Positions 49,147-63,606 of a stretch of 64,000 bases of DNA are shown in pieces. Origin of the DNA: Seminavis robusta (Eukaryota > Bacillariophyta > Bacillariophyceae > Naviculales > Naviculaceae); contig CAICTM010000238.1 in NCBI GenBank assembly GCA_903772945.1, positions 1-64,000 of the forward strand, read 5' to 3'. The notes under the pieces were generated by a model. That model saw only the letters and a program-made list of their open reading frames with translations. It was not told the DNA's origin and did no database searches. The position numbers were made by a program, and so were the translations under genes. Positions within the stretch are counted from its first letter, which is position 1; each line of letters opens with the position of its first letter.

Positions 49147-50370
49147 ATGTTTTCCACGAGCAATTTCTCATCCACCAACCCCATGGTGCCCTATCTTGAT
49201 GTGGTGTTGGGAGGGAGCATCAGAGCTATCCTCATCGCTTTGAAAGGCTATAACAAACCACCCCAGAGAAAAGACACCATCCGTGTCTTCTCCAGGTCGT
49301 TCGATGCTCCTAGACGTATGAAAGAGGTAGAAGTCATCCATGTCTTTGAAATGATTGGTTCTTGTTCCAATCTCATGAGGCTGGAACTCTGCAGCCCGTT
49401 TTGTGACCGTCGCCAGAGACTGAAGCTTCCTGCTGCGGCAATCGCTCGCTGTCTCCTAGCCTCTTCCAGTGGATGCCTCGAGGACTTGCTCTTGAAGCGA
49501 GTTCAAGTTTCCGGAGAATGGTCTGATATGCGCGACTTGACTTTTGCGATGCTGAACCACCAGTCCATGAAGCGGCTCTACATCACGGATAGCCATCCCA
49601 CTCAAGGTTCCGCCAACTTGGTGCCCTTTCTCAGAGCTGCCGTCACAAATCCTCGCTTGGAGTCAGTTGCTTTGAGTGACGTTTCCTGGGCAGGCCAAGC
49701 GTTGTGTCCTTTAGACCATGAGTCCTCGACATTGACATCCATCAGAGTCCGAGGTGCACAGTGTCTAGGGCCGATCGAATGGATCCAGTTTGTTGACAAC
49801 CTCAGGTTCAACGGAGCCCTGAAAGAACTACGAATCACAGCGTGTGCATTGTGTCCCGGTTTTGGGGCGACCATTGCCCGTGTACTTGCAGTACATCCAG
49901 TCCTAGAAGAGGTTATTCTGGAATTCAAGGACATGGAGGACACAGTACCAATCTGTTGGGCACTTGCCACCAACACGGTCCTGACACGCCTGGATCTTCT
50001 GGTCTACTCACCTGGTGCCGATGTCAAACAGAGGCTTATCACTTCCATGTTTGCAGACACCATGAAGCAGAACTATACCCTCCACCACCTTAGCCTCCGC
50101 TCTGCGACGTCGTGGCTTTCTTGTCCACGCCTTGACTTTTACCTTCGGTTGAACCGTTGTGCCGACCGAGCGAATCTATTGCAGCGGCAGACGCAAATGA
50201 CTGCCAAGGAATGGGTTGATATGCTTTTCAAGAACCGGCATGACTTGAGCGTGCTCTACTACTTGCTCATGCTCAATCCTTCGCTTTGTCTGGAGACAGA
50301 GAGTGGGGCATCCAAAAAGAAGTTGCCTCCCATGGCTGGAAGATCCCGCAAGAGAAAACGGCTTGGGTGA
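49147..50370 (+). CDS. LRR (ribonuclease-inhibitor-like) protein, cytosolic or nuclear
   Basis: Single exon, 407 aa from the ATG at 49147; the frame is open from 49063. Successive ~28-residue repeats have hydrophobic L..L.L spacing: LMRLELCSPFC, LEDLLLKRVQV, MKRLYITDSHP, LESVALSDVSW, LKELRITACAL, LEEVILEF, LTRLDLLVYSP, LHHLSLRSA. The end has FYLRLNRCADRANLL, a capping motif (LNR.GR..LL) seen in many diatom LRR proteins. A basic GRSRKRKRLG tail could be a nuclear signal. No signal peptide or kinase. The role, probably protein-protein contact, is unknown. Confidence 0.72.
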   Translation: MFSTSNFSSTNPMVPYLDVVLGGSIRAILIALKGYNKPPQRKDTIRVFSRSFDAPRRMKEVEVIHVFEMIGSCSNLMRLELCSPFCDRRQRLKLPAAAIARCLLASSSGCLEDLLLKRVQVSGEWSDMRDLTFAMLNHQSMKRLYITDSHPTQGSANLVPFLRAAVTNPRLESVALSDVSWAGQALCPLDHESSTLTSIRVRGAQCLGPIEWIQFVDNLRFNGALKELRITACALCPGFGATIARVLAVHPVLEEVILEFKDMEDTVPICWALATNTVLTRLDLLVYSPGADVKQRLITSMFADTMKQNYTLHHLSLRSATSWLSCPRLDFYLRLNRCADRANLLQRQTQMTAKEWVDMLFKNRHDLSVLYYLLMLNPSLCLETESGASKKKLPPMAGRSRKRKRLG

Positions 50371-50872
50371 ACTGGTTCATCTTGTTGTAGATGAGGCTTG
50401 AGCGAAGCGAATTGTTCCATTTTGATGCCTCAACCGATACTGGTCCCTCCCAAGTTCTGGAACGCTAATCATGACTGCATTTTTCATCTCTTTCTCTACA
50501 CCGGCCATTATCCTGCCCTGCAGGTCCCTTTTGGTTTTCGTGTGGCCGATTTTATCCTTTGCAAACTTTCTTCCTTTCTTCCCCAGTATACTCGACGGGT
50601 ACACTGTAGGCTTTAATATGTTACCTAAACTCTTTGTACATTACTATACCTGTATCTCAAAGCAATGGCTTCTATGATACGGTACGGATACAGGTGCCAC
50701 TTATAACAATTATACAGTACAATGCCGTTTCAAAGCCAACTGGTATCGGAGAGACGCATTCGTTCCAAGGAGCTCTTTCACCATCCATTTCAAGAAAACA
50801 GCCACAAACACACTTGATGATAGGTTTGTCAAACACACGTGGCGGATAGTTTGTCAAAACATCTATCAATCC
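50371..50872. other. Intergenic, nothing recognised
   Basis: Convergent 3' flanks of the LRR gene and UMP synthase. Only short shadow ORFs. Confidence 0.5.
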
Positions 50873-53809
<2,937 letters not shown>

Positions 53810-56800
53810 ATGGTGTGCTGCACACCCCAGTTCTACGCGCTCATGCGGCGTAATTTGCTTTATCGCAGACGATACTTCATTGCCACTGTAAGTAGAGCAA
53901 GTCAACCAATGCCTTCCGGTGTGGATATCCCTGGTATATTCAGTTGGAGGTTTTTTTCTGTCGTTGCTGACCCATCACTTCTGCTTTCTCTCCTTTTTCC
54001 CTTCCTTAGCTCCTTGAAATGGCGCTTCCAATCGCCTTTGCAGGTCTCTTGTTGTGGATCAAGAACCTGGCCGATGATGCCAGCAGCTTTATACCTACCC
54101 GTATCCCGGCAGACATTCCTACCCTCTATGATACCCTTCAACCGCTGACATTTTCGGATTTCGTCACGGCTATTGTGGCCAAGCGTTACTGCATAGCACG
54201 TGGGGGTGGAAGTTTTGATATTACGGGCTTGCCTGATAACAACTACGATTGGCAAGTTCCATTTGTCAAGTGCGATTCCCGCAACTGTCAGGAAGATGGA
54301 GAAGAGGCATATCCCTATTGCGTCTATCCCATCATGGTGTTGGCACCCAATGATGCCTCGGACACGGCCGGTCGAGAACGAGCCCTGAACTTTTCATCCT
54401 ACATTGACAAACGATATCCTCAATTATCCGATCCAGAGTTGACGCATTTCCCAAACAACTATTCCTTTGTTCAAATCTTTGATAGCAGCAAAAGTATTGA
54501 TGACTATGTCAAAGCCAGCGATTACGGGACCACTGGAAAGGAACAAATTGGAGTGGCCGTTGTCTTTCAAGGAAACGACGAAAGCAATGTTCAATATACA
54601 ATCCGCGTCAATAGCACCAATATCAACAAGCCTGAGGCTGACGAACTGACTGGAACTACCACACCCAACACGGCCAAACTGTTTGATCATCATGCCAAAT
54701 CCGACTCGGTTTGTACACCAGTGGGAGCATCTGCAAGTCAGGGACCCTTGTCATCTAGTTGCACTGGACAATACATATACAATGGATTCTTGGCCACTCA
54801 ACGATTGGTACAGGACTATGTCTTGGCAGTGGTGACGAACGCCAAGGAAGAAGGCTACTTTGTTGCAGAACATGGTGTTCGCTATGTGAAATTTCCTTCC
54901 AAGCCGTATGAGGTCAAGGGGTTCTATGGAGAATTGGCGCAGTTCATGCCACTCTTGTTGACGTTGGGAATTCTCTATCCTTGTGCCGCCATGATCTCCT
55001 ATATCGTACAAGAGAAGGAACTGCGACAAAAAGAACTCATGAAAATGATGGGGGTCACCGAATCTGAGTTGGGATGGAGTTGGTTCCTCTCCTTTTGGGC
55101 CTTTCATTTTGTCACGGCAACCTTTGTGTCATTGGTCAGTGGAAACCTCTTTGAAAACTCGGATTTCATTCTGCTCTTTGTCTTCTGGCAATTTTGCTTC
55201 CTGGGATTTGTAGTACTCAGCATGCTACTGAGTACCTTGGTGTCCAAAACCACTCGTGGCGTCTTGATAGGACTGCTGGTTGTCTTTGCAGGATACTTTC
55301 TGACTCAAGTGGCCAGTGTGGAAACTGGAAATCCTGCCGTTCTGTCGCTCGTGTCATTGCATCCAGTCAGTGCCATGGCCTATGCGATTCAAGAACTTGG
55401 AAGATTGGAAGATTCGGGTGTCGGATTGACCTTTTCGTCCATGGTATCCACGGATGCACCTTCGGGATACACCTTTAGCAATGCATATGGCAATCTACTC
55501 CTGTCGTCGGTTGTACTGGGAATTCTCACTTGGTACTTGAACCGTGTCGTTCCGCCTGCCTACGGGCAGGCCTTGCCACCATGGTTTCCGTTTACCATGT
55601 CGTATTGGTGGCCAGGAAGATCGGTCCCCGACGATGACGGCGAATTCAATGAAGCAAAGAACGAGGATAGCGGCATCCCCTTGGAGCCCGTCTCGGATGC
55701 GCTCAAGCAACAGGAGCGAGAGGGACAAAACATTGAAATTAAGAATCTGCGCAAGGACTTTGGGGAGAAAGTTGCCGTGGACGGTTTGAACCTCTCGATC
55801 TACAATGGACAGATTACAGCATTACTGGGCCACAACGGAGGTAAGTGAGCTGGTCATTCAAGTTGGGCAGGGAGTGCGATGAAGAGCACAACTGACACTT
55901 TTGAACTTCAAATGTCCCTGGTTCCATACGTCAGCCGGAAAGACGACAACCATTGGTATGCTCACTGGCGCGTTGGCTCCAACAGAGGGGACTGCAACTA
56001 TTGTGGGGAAGGACATTCGTCGCGACATGAGAGAGATTCGAGGCAACATTGGTATCTGCCTGCAACATGATTGCCTATTTCCCAAACTCACTGTGAGGGA
56101 ACACGTCCAGTTCTTTAGTCGATTGAAAGGCATATACGGAAAGATGTCGAATGCCGAGGCGGAAGCCAGTATCGACCAGGCGATTCGAGATGTGGCACTC
56201 GAGGAAAAAAGCCACACATACTCGTCCAATCTTTCGGGCGGAATGAAAAGGAAGCTTAGTGTAGCAATGGCTTTTTGTGGGGGGTCCAAAGTTGTGTAAG
56301 TGGCTTCTGTACTTTTTGCCGTGTCTGGGTGGAAGACTTTTGGCGTTCTCACGCCGGCTTTATCTTCCATTGCACGCAGGTTCCTCGACGAACCAACCAG
56401 GTAGGTTATTACCACTAAGTGAAAATCTCGGTTTCGAACGCTCAACTCTTGAAGCTGACGTTTGTCTGTCTCCCGTCAAACTTGTAGTGGCATGGATCCA
56501 TTCTCTCGTCGCTTCTCCTGGAACGTGATCCGACAGTATCGGCAAGATCGCTGTATCATCCTCACCACTCAGTAAGACCTCCCGCGATAAATTCGGACGT
56601 GTCAAAGTGCCCTGTATTTAACTGCTTGCTGTGCGTCTCCTCGCAGTTTTATGGACGAAGCCGACATTCTTGGTACGCACCGTATAACACTGACTGTTTG
56701 CACTTGTCGAACACTGAAACTGACTTCTTTGCTTGCTACAATGTTAAGGGGACCGAATTGCCATCATGTCCGATGGGGGCTTACGATGCTGCGGTAGCTC

Positions 56801-59800
56801 ACTATTCTTGAAGAGAACGTACGGAGTTGGGTACCAGCTCACAATTGAAAAACCAACAAGCTTCAGCCCCGACGCAAATGGTGTTGGCTCGGACATCGTC
56901 AACGAGGACGACCTCAAAGACATTGTGGTTGGTTCCGTCGCGGAAGCAACTCTGTTGAGTGACGTTGGCACTGAACTAAGCTTTCAGCTCCCTTTGAGCG
57001 CGTCCGACAAGTTTGTTCCCATGCTGGAGCGTTTGGACGATGAAAAGGCAAGAGGGCGTATTGTCGCCTATGGCTTGAGCATCACAACACTCGACGAAGT
57101 CTTCTTGCTTGTTGCTCGTGGGGAAGGGAACAAGAAAGAGTTCACGTCGTCACGTTACAACAGCAGCAGCAACCTGGCCACTGGGGATGACGTTGACGAG
57201 AGGAGCGTGAGGTCAAAGATGGACCTCGACAATGGAAACCTGTTTGGAACTCACGTTCATGCCTTGTGGAAGAAGAGAGGAGCCAACTTCAAGAGGGACA
57301 AAAAGGCGTGGTGCTGTACCACTGTGACTCCAAGCATGTTTGTGCTTTTTGGCTTGCTCATTTTGAAGTATGCCATTCCGTCCAGAAATCTCGAGGCGCT
57401 CCCATTAAACCTGAACGACTACAACCCCGAAATGCCAGAGGACGAAATCAGAAACCCAATCCCTTTCAATAATCCAGAAACTTACTACACATGCAACCCC
57501 GGAAGGTGTACGATGCAACGAGTTAACTATACCTTGAAAGATACCAACGAGACATATTATTTCTGCGGGGGGGCAGCCCTTGCGTCGAGTCGGGAAGAGT
57601 ATTGTTCGATTGATGATTCGAAGCTAATGGTTGATGAACTTTCCCAAGCAGGGGCTGATGCTGTCGGCGGAGACGTTGAAACCATCCAGGAGGTAAGATC
57701 AAACGAACAGCTCAGCGGTTCATACCGTGAATCCATCAACAGCTGACGCCCGCGTTGTCTCTAGACCGCAATGTACCTGTTTGCAAGATCATACAGTCTT
57801 CCTGCGACTATGTATGGGGGCATCTTCTTTACGCACGAGGCTGGCAGTGTCACTCAGTCGAACTCAAACGTTTCTTACGGCGACACCATCTCAGCATTGT
57901 GCGCAAACAATACAGGTGATTACATGCAAGAATCTGAGTGCGACCTGTACGGCACCGGGATTGGCTACGTTGTAACCTACAACTTTACAGCTTTGCACAG
58001 CGCCGTAAGTGATGAAGTTGCTGGAGTTGAAGCCACGCCCCTATTCTGCAACTAACGCATTCTGACATCCGGATCCTTGTTAGCCTCTTTTCCAAATGCT
58101 TGCTGACGAATCAATCGTTCGACACGCAACGGGCAGCTCCGAGTTCAAACTTTCTGCTTCTATTCATCCCATGCCTGTCACCCAGAAAGAAGAAAAGTAT
58201 GCTGCTGCGGGCGACTCGATCATTCTCTGGTTCCTCGTTGTATTGTAAGTACTCTATAGTGTGCAGAATGGATTTTGCGCATCTGTGAGAGTCTATGATG
58301 TTTGCTCTTCCTTTTCCTCACTGGTTGATTTCCCCTTTTCCAGGAGCTTCCCATTCATTGGTGGAGCGTAAGTTTGATGCCCATTTATTTGCGATTGAAC
58401 CATACGAAGCTTACCCGTTTTCGTGCGAAATCACACTCGTTCATTCAGATTTGCGACGTTTGTTGTCCAAGAAAGAGAATCTAAGGCAAAGCATCTTCAA
58501 ACAGTTGCAGGGGTCAAACCGTCGGCCTATTGGATTTCAACATTTCTGTGGGATTCCACAAACTATCTTATCCCCTTCACCATAACAGGTAAGGAAGTCA
58601 CGCATATCCACCAAACAACGTTGGCTGCTGACTCACCCCTCGTTTTCCGTTGCAGTCATTCTTCTCTTCGCGTTTGACATGACCGTGTTCACTACAACGG
58701 AGAATGGAGTACTCAGCGGTGTCTTGATGCTTCTTTTGCTGTTTGGCCCAGCAGCGGCTGCGATGTCGTATTGCATCTCCTTCATGTTCAAAAGTCCAAG
58801 CTTGTGCAACGTATTTATCATTATTTCTGGCTTTTTGATTGCACTTGGAGCGAGCATTACGACTCTGATTCTCAGGTTGATTGGAACGAATCCGTTTGAT
58901 CCCAAGGACAAGCTTGTGAGAATCGCAATAGCTATTGAGTGGGTGGGCCGCTTTTTCCCAACGTTCTGCCTGGGCAAGGGTAAGTGCAACTCCAACATCC
59001 ATATGTCTGCTTCTTCTGTCTTCATTTCATCGCCCATCCTGCCCTCTTTAGGTCTCTTCTATGTGATCAACATGGAAGGATACTCTCAACTTCTTGGGAG
59101 AAAGCTTTCGGCTTGGGATCCTGATATTCTTCTGTACGAAGTTATATTCCTTGCCGCTGAAAGCGTTGTGTATTTGCTGTTGGCAATGTACATAGATGTG
59201 CTGTCTTCCAATCCTGGCGCAATGCTATTTTGGAACAAGCTCTTTGGTTGCCGAAGGTCCTCCAAGTACAGTGAGGTTGCGACCATTGCTGACGATGACG
59301 ACGTTGTCGCCGAACAGGAAAGGGTCTTGAACGGACAAGCCAATGACGACGCCATTGTCATGAGCGAATTAAGCAAAGTCTATCAGAACGGCAAGATTGC
59401 AGTTGACAATATATCGTTGGGTATTGCACCGGGGGAGTGCTTTGGTTTGCTAGGAATCAATGGTGGTAAGTTCGTTAGACATCCTGGTGGATCTCTTTGC
59501 CGATTGTCTTAGTCCAACATGGTTCAATCATTGCTCCGATGCACTTTTCTATAGCCGGAAAGACGACTGCGATGGCGATGCTGACGGCAGAGTTTCCTCC
59601 AACAGGTGGCGACGCAACTCTAGCAGGGTACAGCCTCCGTAGAGAGCCCGAGAAAACCCGTCGAAGGATTGGCTATTGCCCACAGGTAAGTGAACGAATT
59701 TTGAGCCGCTTGCATCAAGAGACGCATCAAGGTGAAGCATGCCGTGGCGCTCACATATAGCTTTGTCCTGCATTCTCAGTTTGATGCGGTACGTTGACGA

Positions 59801-61132
59801 ATTGCTTGGAAGGGTTAAACACGGTCGGTGCCTGTGTTTTCTTACTGATCGTTTGTACGTTGTTTTGTCTGGGCGATTGCAGCACTTCACCAACTTGACA
59901 GGCAGGGAACACGTAGAAATGTACGCTCAAATCAAGGGCGTTCCTGATTACAGAGATGCCGCAGCAACAAAGCTGGCCCAGGTTGGTCTCAGCAAGAAGG
60001 ACAGCGACCGCCTGAGTTCAAACTACAGTGGTGGTATGAAACGTCGTCTCAGTCTAGCGTGCGCCACCATTGGACAACCGGAACTAGTGTAAGAGTTGTT
60101 TGATTGGTTCAGAGAAACTGTCGCGGATATTATTATGACGATCTCAAGCATTTGGTCCCCCTGTTTGCAGGTTCCTCGATGAGTGCTCTACTGGGGTAGA
60201 CCCCGTGGCAAGGCGCGAAATTTGGCAAATGGTTTCCGACCTGGTGTCAGAGGAGCGACCAGACAATCGCAGGGCTAGTGTTGTGCTGACGACCCATAGC
60301 ATGGAGGAGTGCGAAGTAAGTCGAGAACATGCAGTTGCCAACCTATACCGGTGCAAGCGAATGATAGCTAATCTCCCTTCACACGCTCGCTGCTTGCATC
60401 TAGGCGTTGTGCCCTCGCATCGGAATCATGGCAAATGGGAAACTACGATGCCTCGGTTCTGCACAGCATCTGAAGACCAAATTCGGTAAAGGTAAGGACC
60501 GTGCAAAACCAACGATAGAAAGTTTTAGTGCACATGCAAGCAGCGTTGCATTTCTCACTTACTTGTGTTCAGGCTTCCAGCTTGAGTTGAAGGTTGCGGC
60601 AGTCTCAAGAGATGACGATGACTGCAGGCTTAATCAAGTGTTCCTAGCTCGATCCAAGGGACATATCGCTGCCGACGAGGAAGAAGTGCCCGAAAACACA
60701 GAAGCATTCTTCAACTTGCAAGAGGCACAGTCAGCCCTTTTCAATTTGACCCAGGATGACTACTTGTCCAGTATGCTGAATCAGGACAACCCGACAGGAT
60801 TTGCAGTATTCAAGGACGCAACCTCTGCAAGTGGTGTGTCGTTGGGTACTTTGTCTTCATTTGTCGCAAACGAATTGAGGATGCGTCATCTCGGAGGGGT
60901 TGTGTTCGGGCAGTACCCAACCTGTATTCTACGTGAACGCCAGGACATGAAGGCGCGCTTCGAGATTAGCTCTGCAGATGTGAGCATCGCCCAAATTTTT
61001 GCGTTCATTGAAGAGAACAAGGAAAACCTGAGGCTGGCTGATTATGGTATCAGCCAAACGAGCTTGGAGCAAGTCTTCAACATGCACGCCGCCGAAGCAG
61101 AGAGGCTCAAGCAAGGTAGAGTGGACGGCTAA
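53810..61132 (+). CDS. Full-length ABCA-family ABC transporter, 19 exons
   Basis: Exons: 53810-53887, 54010-55840, 55935-56295, 56380-56400, 56488-56571, 56647-56672, 56749-57692, 57765-58004, 58084-58244, 58344-58367, 58449-58588, 58656-58979, 59052-59465, 59555-59685, 59780-59788, 59883-60088, 60171-60315, 60404-60491, 60573-61132; product 1928 aa. Order is TMD1-NBD1-TMD2-NBD2, each TMD with a large loop after its first helix, as in ABCA lipid transporters. NBD1: Walker A GHNGAGKTT (about 632-640), signature LSGGMKRKLS, Walker B FLDEPTSGMDP, H-loop TTHFMDEADILGDRIAIM. NBD2: GINGAGKTT, Q-loop CPQFDA, YSGGMKRRLS, FLDECSTGVDP, TTHSMEECE. The FVVQERESKAKHLQ segment, then AGVKPSAYW, is characteristic of the family. 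All introns are GT-AG, 67-122 nt. Every join restores a conserved motif. Five exons are 9-26 nt. Likely a membrane lipid or sterol exporter (family inference). Confidence 0.92.
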
Positions 61133-61252
61133 GAAGAGGTATGCAAGGGAGTTTTTGTTCTAATTATTAGCCTAAATGTAGCTTTTAGCGACTTCTGCGT
61201 TTGTGAATCTAAACTCTTTCCAACACCTTTGGTAATAGCTTGTGGTCGACTG

Positions 61253-62590
61253 TCATGCGGCGAGGCTGCCACGAATGAGGGCTTCATAGCCGGTTGAATG
61301 GCTCGACGATGCGTGAGGAGAATCACCAAGGTCTCCCTTAAATGTCCATCCTTGGTTCAAACTCATGACGATATGCTCCAATCGAATGGAGCACTGCTTG
61401 ACAAGATGGGTTGCCCGTTTCCCTTTTGTGGGTTTCTTGGTTCCATACTTGATGTGGATCTCCACTGGATCAGCACCTTCCTTCCACTGAAGGGACAATT
61501 CATCAAACCTGTCAAGCAACTTTGCTGGTAGTTTCTTCGCATCCTTGGTCTCATAGGGAAACTGTACATCAATAATCGTCTTGTCATGCTCAATCTCTTG
61601 CAGTAGATCGACCATCTCATTCATGTCGAGCAGAGCCATTTCAATCTTGGCCGTGAATTTGATGGGCATTTTGACTACACCCTTCTTCTTGAGCACTCTG
61701 CGGATATCACCCTGAAATTCCTTTTTGCGCTCAGTGTAGAACTGGTAGTCTTCTGCTGTGCCAATGCAATCGCAAAAGGTGAGACATCCCCAGTCGCGCT
61801 CATAGGGACCCGATGGCAAGTGCTCTTCATCATCGTCAAACTCATCAAATTCATCCCTGGGGGTCATGGTGCTCTTGGACACAAGGTTAAGTGTTGCTCT
61901 CATGAGTTTGTCATTGTCTCTCATGACCAAGTCCTCAATTGTAAGCTTTGTGATGAGTGGATTCTTCTTGGCCTTTTGGATTTCTTCAAGCACAAACTCA
62001 TCAGTATAGAGGTCAGAGCAAAAGATATCCATCTTGGCAATATCTTCAATGTACCCACGGCGAGATCCAGAGAAGGAATTGTTGAGAGACCCATGCAGAG
62101 ATCCATGCAGGGAACCAGTCAGTGTGGTTGCAAAGTTTGTTGCCCCAGTCAGGCCTATCTGACCAGCTTGTCCCACAGTGCCAACACCTGTGGTAGCTGC
62201 CAAGGCTGCAGCTGTAACGGCTGTAGCTGCACTAGTAAGAGCTGTGGTTCCTACTAAGTCTGCTCCAGCTCGCACTGTCGCGCTTGCTTGCTGAGCCCCT
62301 GGAAAATGAAGAGATCGAGTTGCAATCGGTTAGCCAAACTCCAAATCATGTGAATGGGTGATATTCGCCCTGCATGTATGAGCTCCATACGTACCTGTGA
62401 CGGCTGTATCGCTTGCTGCTGTCACACTGCTCAAGGCTGTGTTGGACAAATATAGAACATTGTTGACGTATGTGTTGGCCATTTGGGAGGCGACCCTGAT
62501 AGGACTAACAGATCTCCGACTGGCTTTACCATCTTTACCAGATCTACCTCCTTTCGACCGTTCGCTGATCGATCTCTGGATGTTGCGCAT
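61253..62590 (-). CDS. Hypothetical protein, 413 aa
   Basis: Minus exons are 62590-62395 and 62298-61253; intron 96 nt, joined as AVTGAQQASATVRAGAD. The N-terminus is basic (RNIQRSISERSKGGRSGKDG). An Ala/Thr/Gly-rich segment (about 45-115) carries a short repeat GSLHGSLHGSLNNSF. The rest is a soluble alpha/beta region: MDIFCSDLYTDEFVLEEIQ, LITKLTIEDLVMRDNDKLMR, GPYERDWGCLTFCDCIG, KMPIKFTAKIEMALLDMNEM. It ends in a Ser-rich tail. I do not recognise the family. The Ala-rich stretch could be membrane-associated. The gene is convergent with the ABCA gene, 120 bp between stops. Confidence 0.7.
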
Positions 62591-63164
62591 GGTGGAGTTT
62601 GAAGTGTGCTGGGATGATTGATTCAATCGATGTTTATGAGCTTTGAAGGAGAAGGTTGGTCCGAGGAGAGGGGAGGAGTGCTGATTGAGCTGCTGGTTGA
62701 GTAATCACAGTGAACTTTTCCAGGTTTGCAGACCCTGCAACACGACAACTGTGGTGCGGTACTTATGCTTATCCGCAACATTGTGTTTTCTACGGTAGGA
62801 GTCTGGAATGACCCTGATACTGGTAGAAGAAAAGAAGAAGAAAGGAGACTTGCGTGGCGACTTTGGCTGGAGCGGCTGGCTGTCCACTGCTCTTAGCATT
62901 CCGGCTGCATTCGTCAGAACTCTTTGCGTGGCGGCTTTTTGGGTTTCCTTTTGCGAATCGAATCATTCAATGAATCAAGAGCACTTCTTCAATAATCATT
63001 GATTAGAAGAGCCTTAAAGGGCAGTTCTCGATCCTGCTCAGCAAAATAGGATTCACCAGTCGCACAGACATCGGGAATCGGGAAGCTCATTGGGACGAAA
63101 AAAGAACCAATTCCAGTCAGCAAAAGGTACAGCTTCAACGAGAAGTGGAGCTTAGGCAGACCAA
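62591..63164. other. Intergenic, nothing recognised
   Basis: Divergent flank between the gene at 62590 (minus) and the small gene at 63171 (plus). Short ORFs (62705-62899 minus, 62808-63002 plus) lack motifs. Confidence 0.45.
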
Positions 63165-63170
63165 GTGCCA

Positions 63171-63452
63171 ATGTCTCTTGTCAACTCCATTTTCAAAAGG
63201 CCACTAGAGGACCAAATGGAAATGGCACCGTCCAATATCAAAGCCTGGCTTTCCAATTGGATGCCAGTGGTGGACAAAGCAAGCAGAGAGCAGCAACAAC
63301 TGGCCGCAGCCTTCCATGAGTCAGCAGCAACTTTGGATCAGGCTTTCGGGTCTGATCTAGATTTAGATGACAGCAGTGTTGACACTATCAGCAATAGTGC
63401 AGCTAGTAGCAGTGCTGATGACAGCAGCAGCACGGGCGGGTCCGGTTGGTGA
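63171..63452 (+). CDS. Hypothetical small protein, 93 aa
   Basis: From the ATG at 63171 (GCCAATGTCT context; another ATG two codons upstream at 63165) the product begins MSLVNSIFKRPLEDQMEM. It has an amphipathic stretch (KAWLSNWMPVVDKASREQQQLAAAFHESAATLDQAF region) and ends in an Asp/Ser-rich low-complexity tail closing in GGSGW. No signal peptide. The dispersed 140-bp repeat starts 16 nt after the stop. It may be a genuine short gene or the last exon of one extending upstream. Confidence 0.4.
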   Translation: MSLVNSIFKRPLEDQMEMAPSNIKAWLSNWMPVVDKASREQQQLAAAFHESAATLDQAFGSDLDLDDSSVDTISNSAASSSADDSSSTGGSGW

Positions 63453-63468
63453 CCTTCCCCCCTTAATA

Positions 63469-63606
63469 TCTTGCCTCGGTTGGGTTTTAAACTTTCCCGG
63501 CTGAGGAGGCCAACTTTCTGCGCCCCAATGTTTGTGGGGGTTATCGGTTTAGGGTAGCGGCACGGTGGACAGTCGTACTCAGAGCAGCCTTAAAATAGAA
63601 TTCTAT
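63469..63606 (+). repeat. ~140-bp dispersed repeat, copy 2
   Basis: Counterpart of 16087-16230, same strand, about 85-90 percent identical by eye. It ends in the same AGAATTCTATT word. 63607-64000 after it shows only short ORFs and CTAGCTAG/TAGTAG words, with no gene recognised. Confidence 0.8.

Noticed and set aside
48882-49184. 100-aa minus ORF at the start of the LRR gene
   Set aside because: Reads somewhat protein-like but overlaps the leader of the better-supported LRR gene and has no recognisable domain.
53902-55754. Antisense ORFs inside the ABCA gene (53902-54255, 54751-55107 and others)
   Set aside because: Mirror the high-quality sense coding frame, which carries full ABCA motifs.
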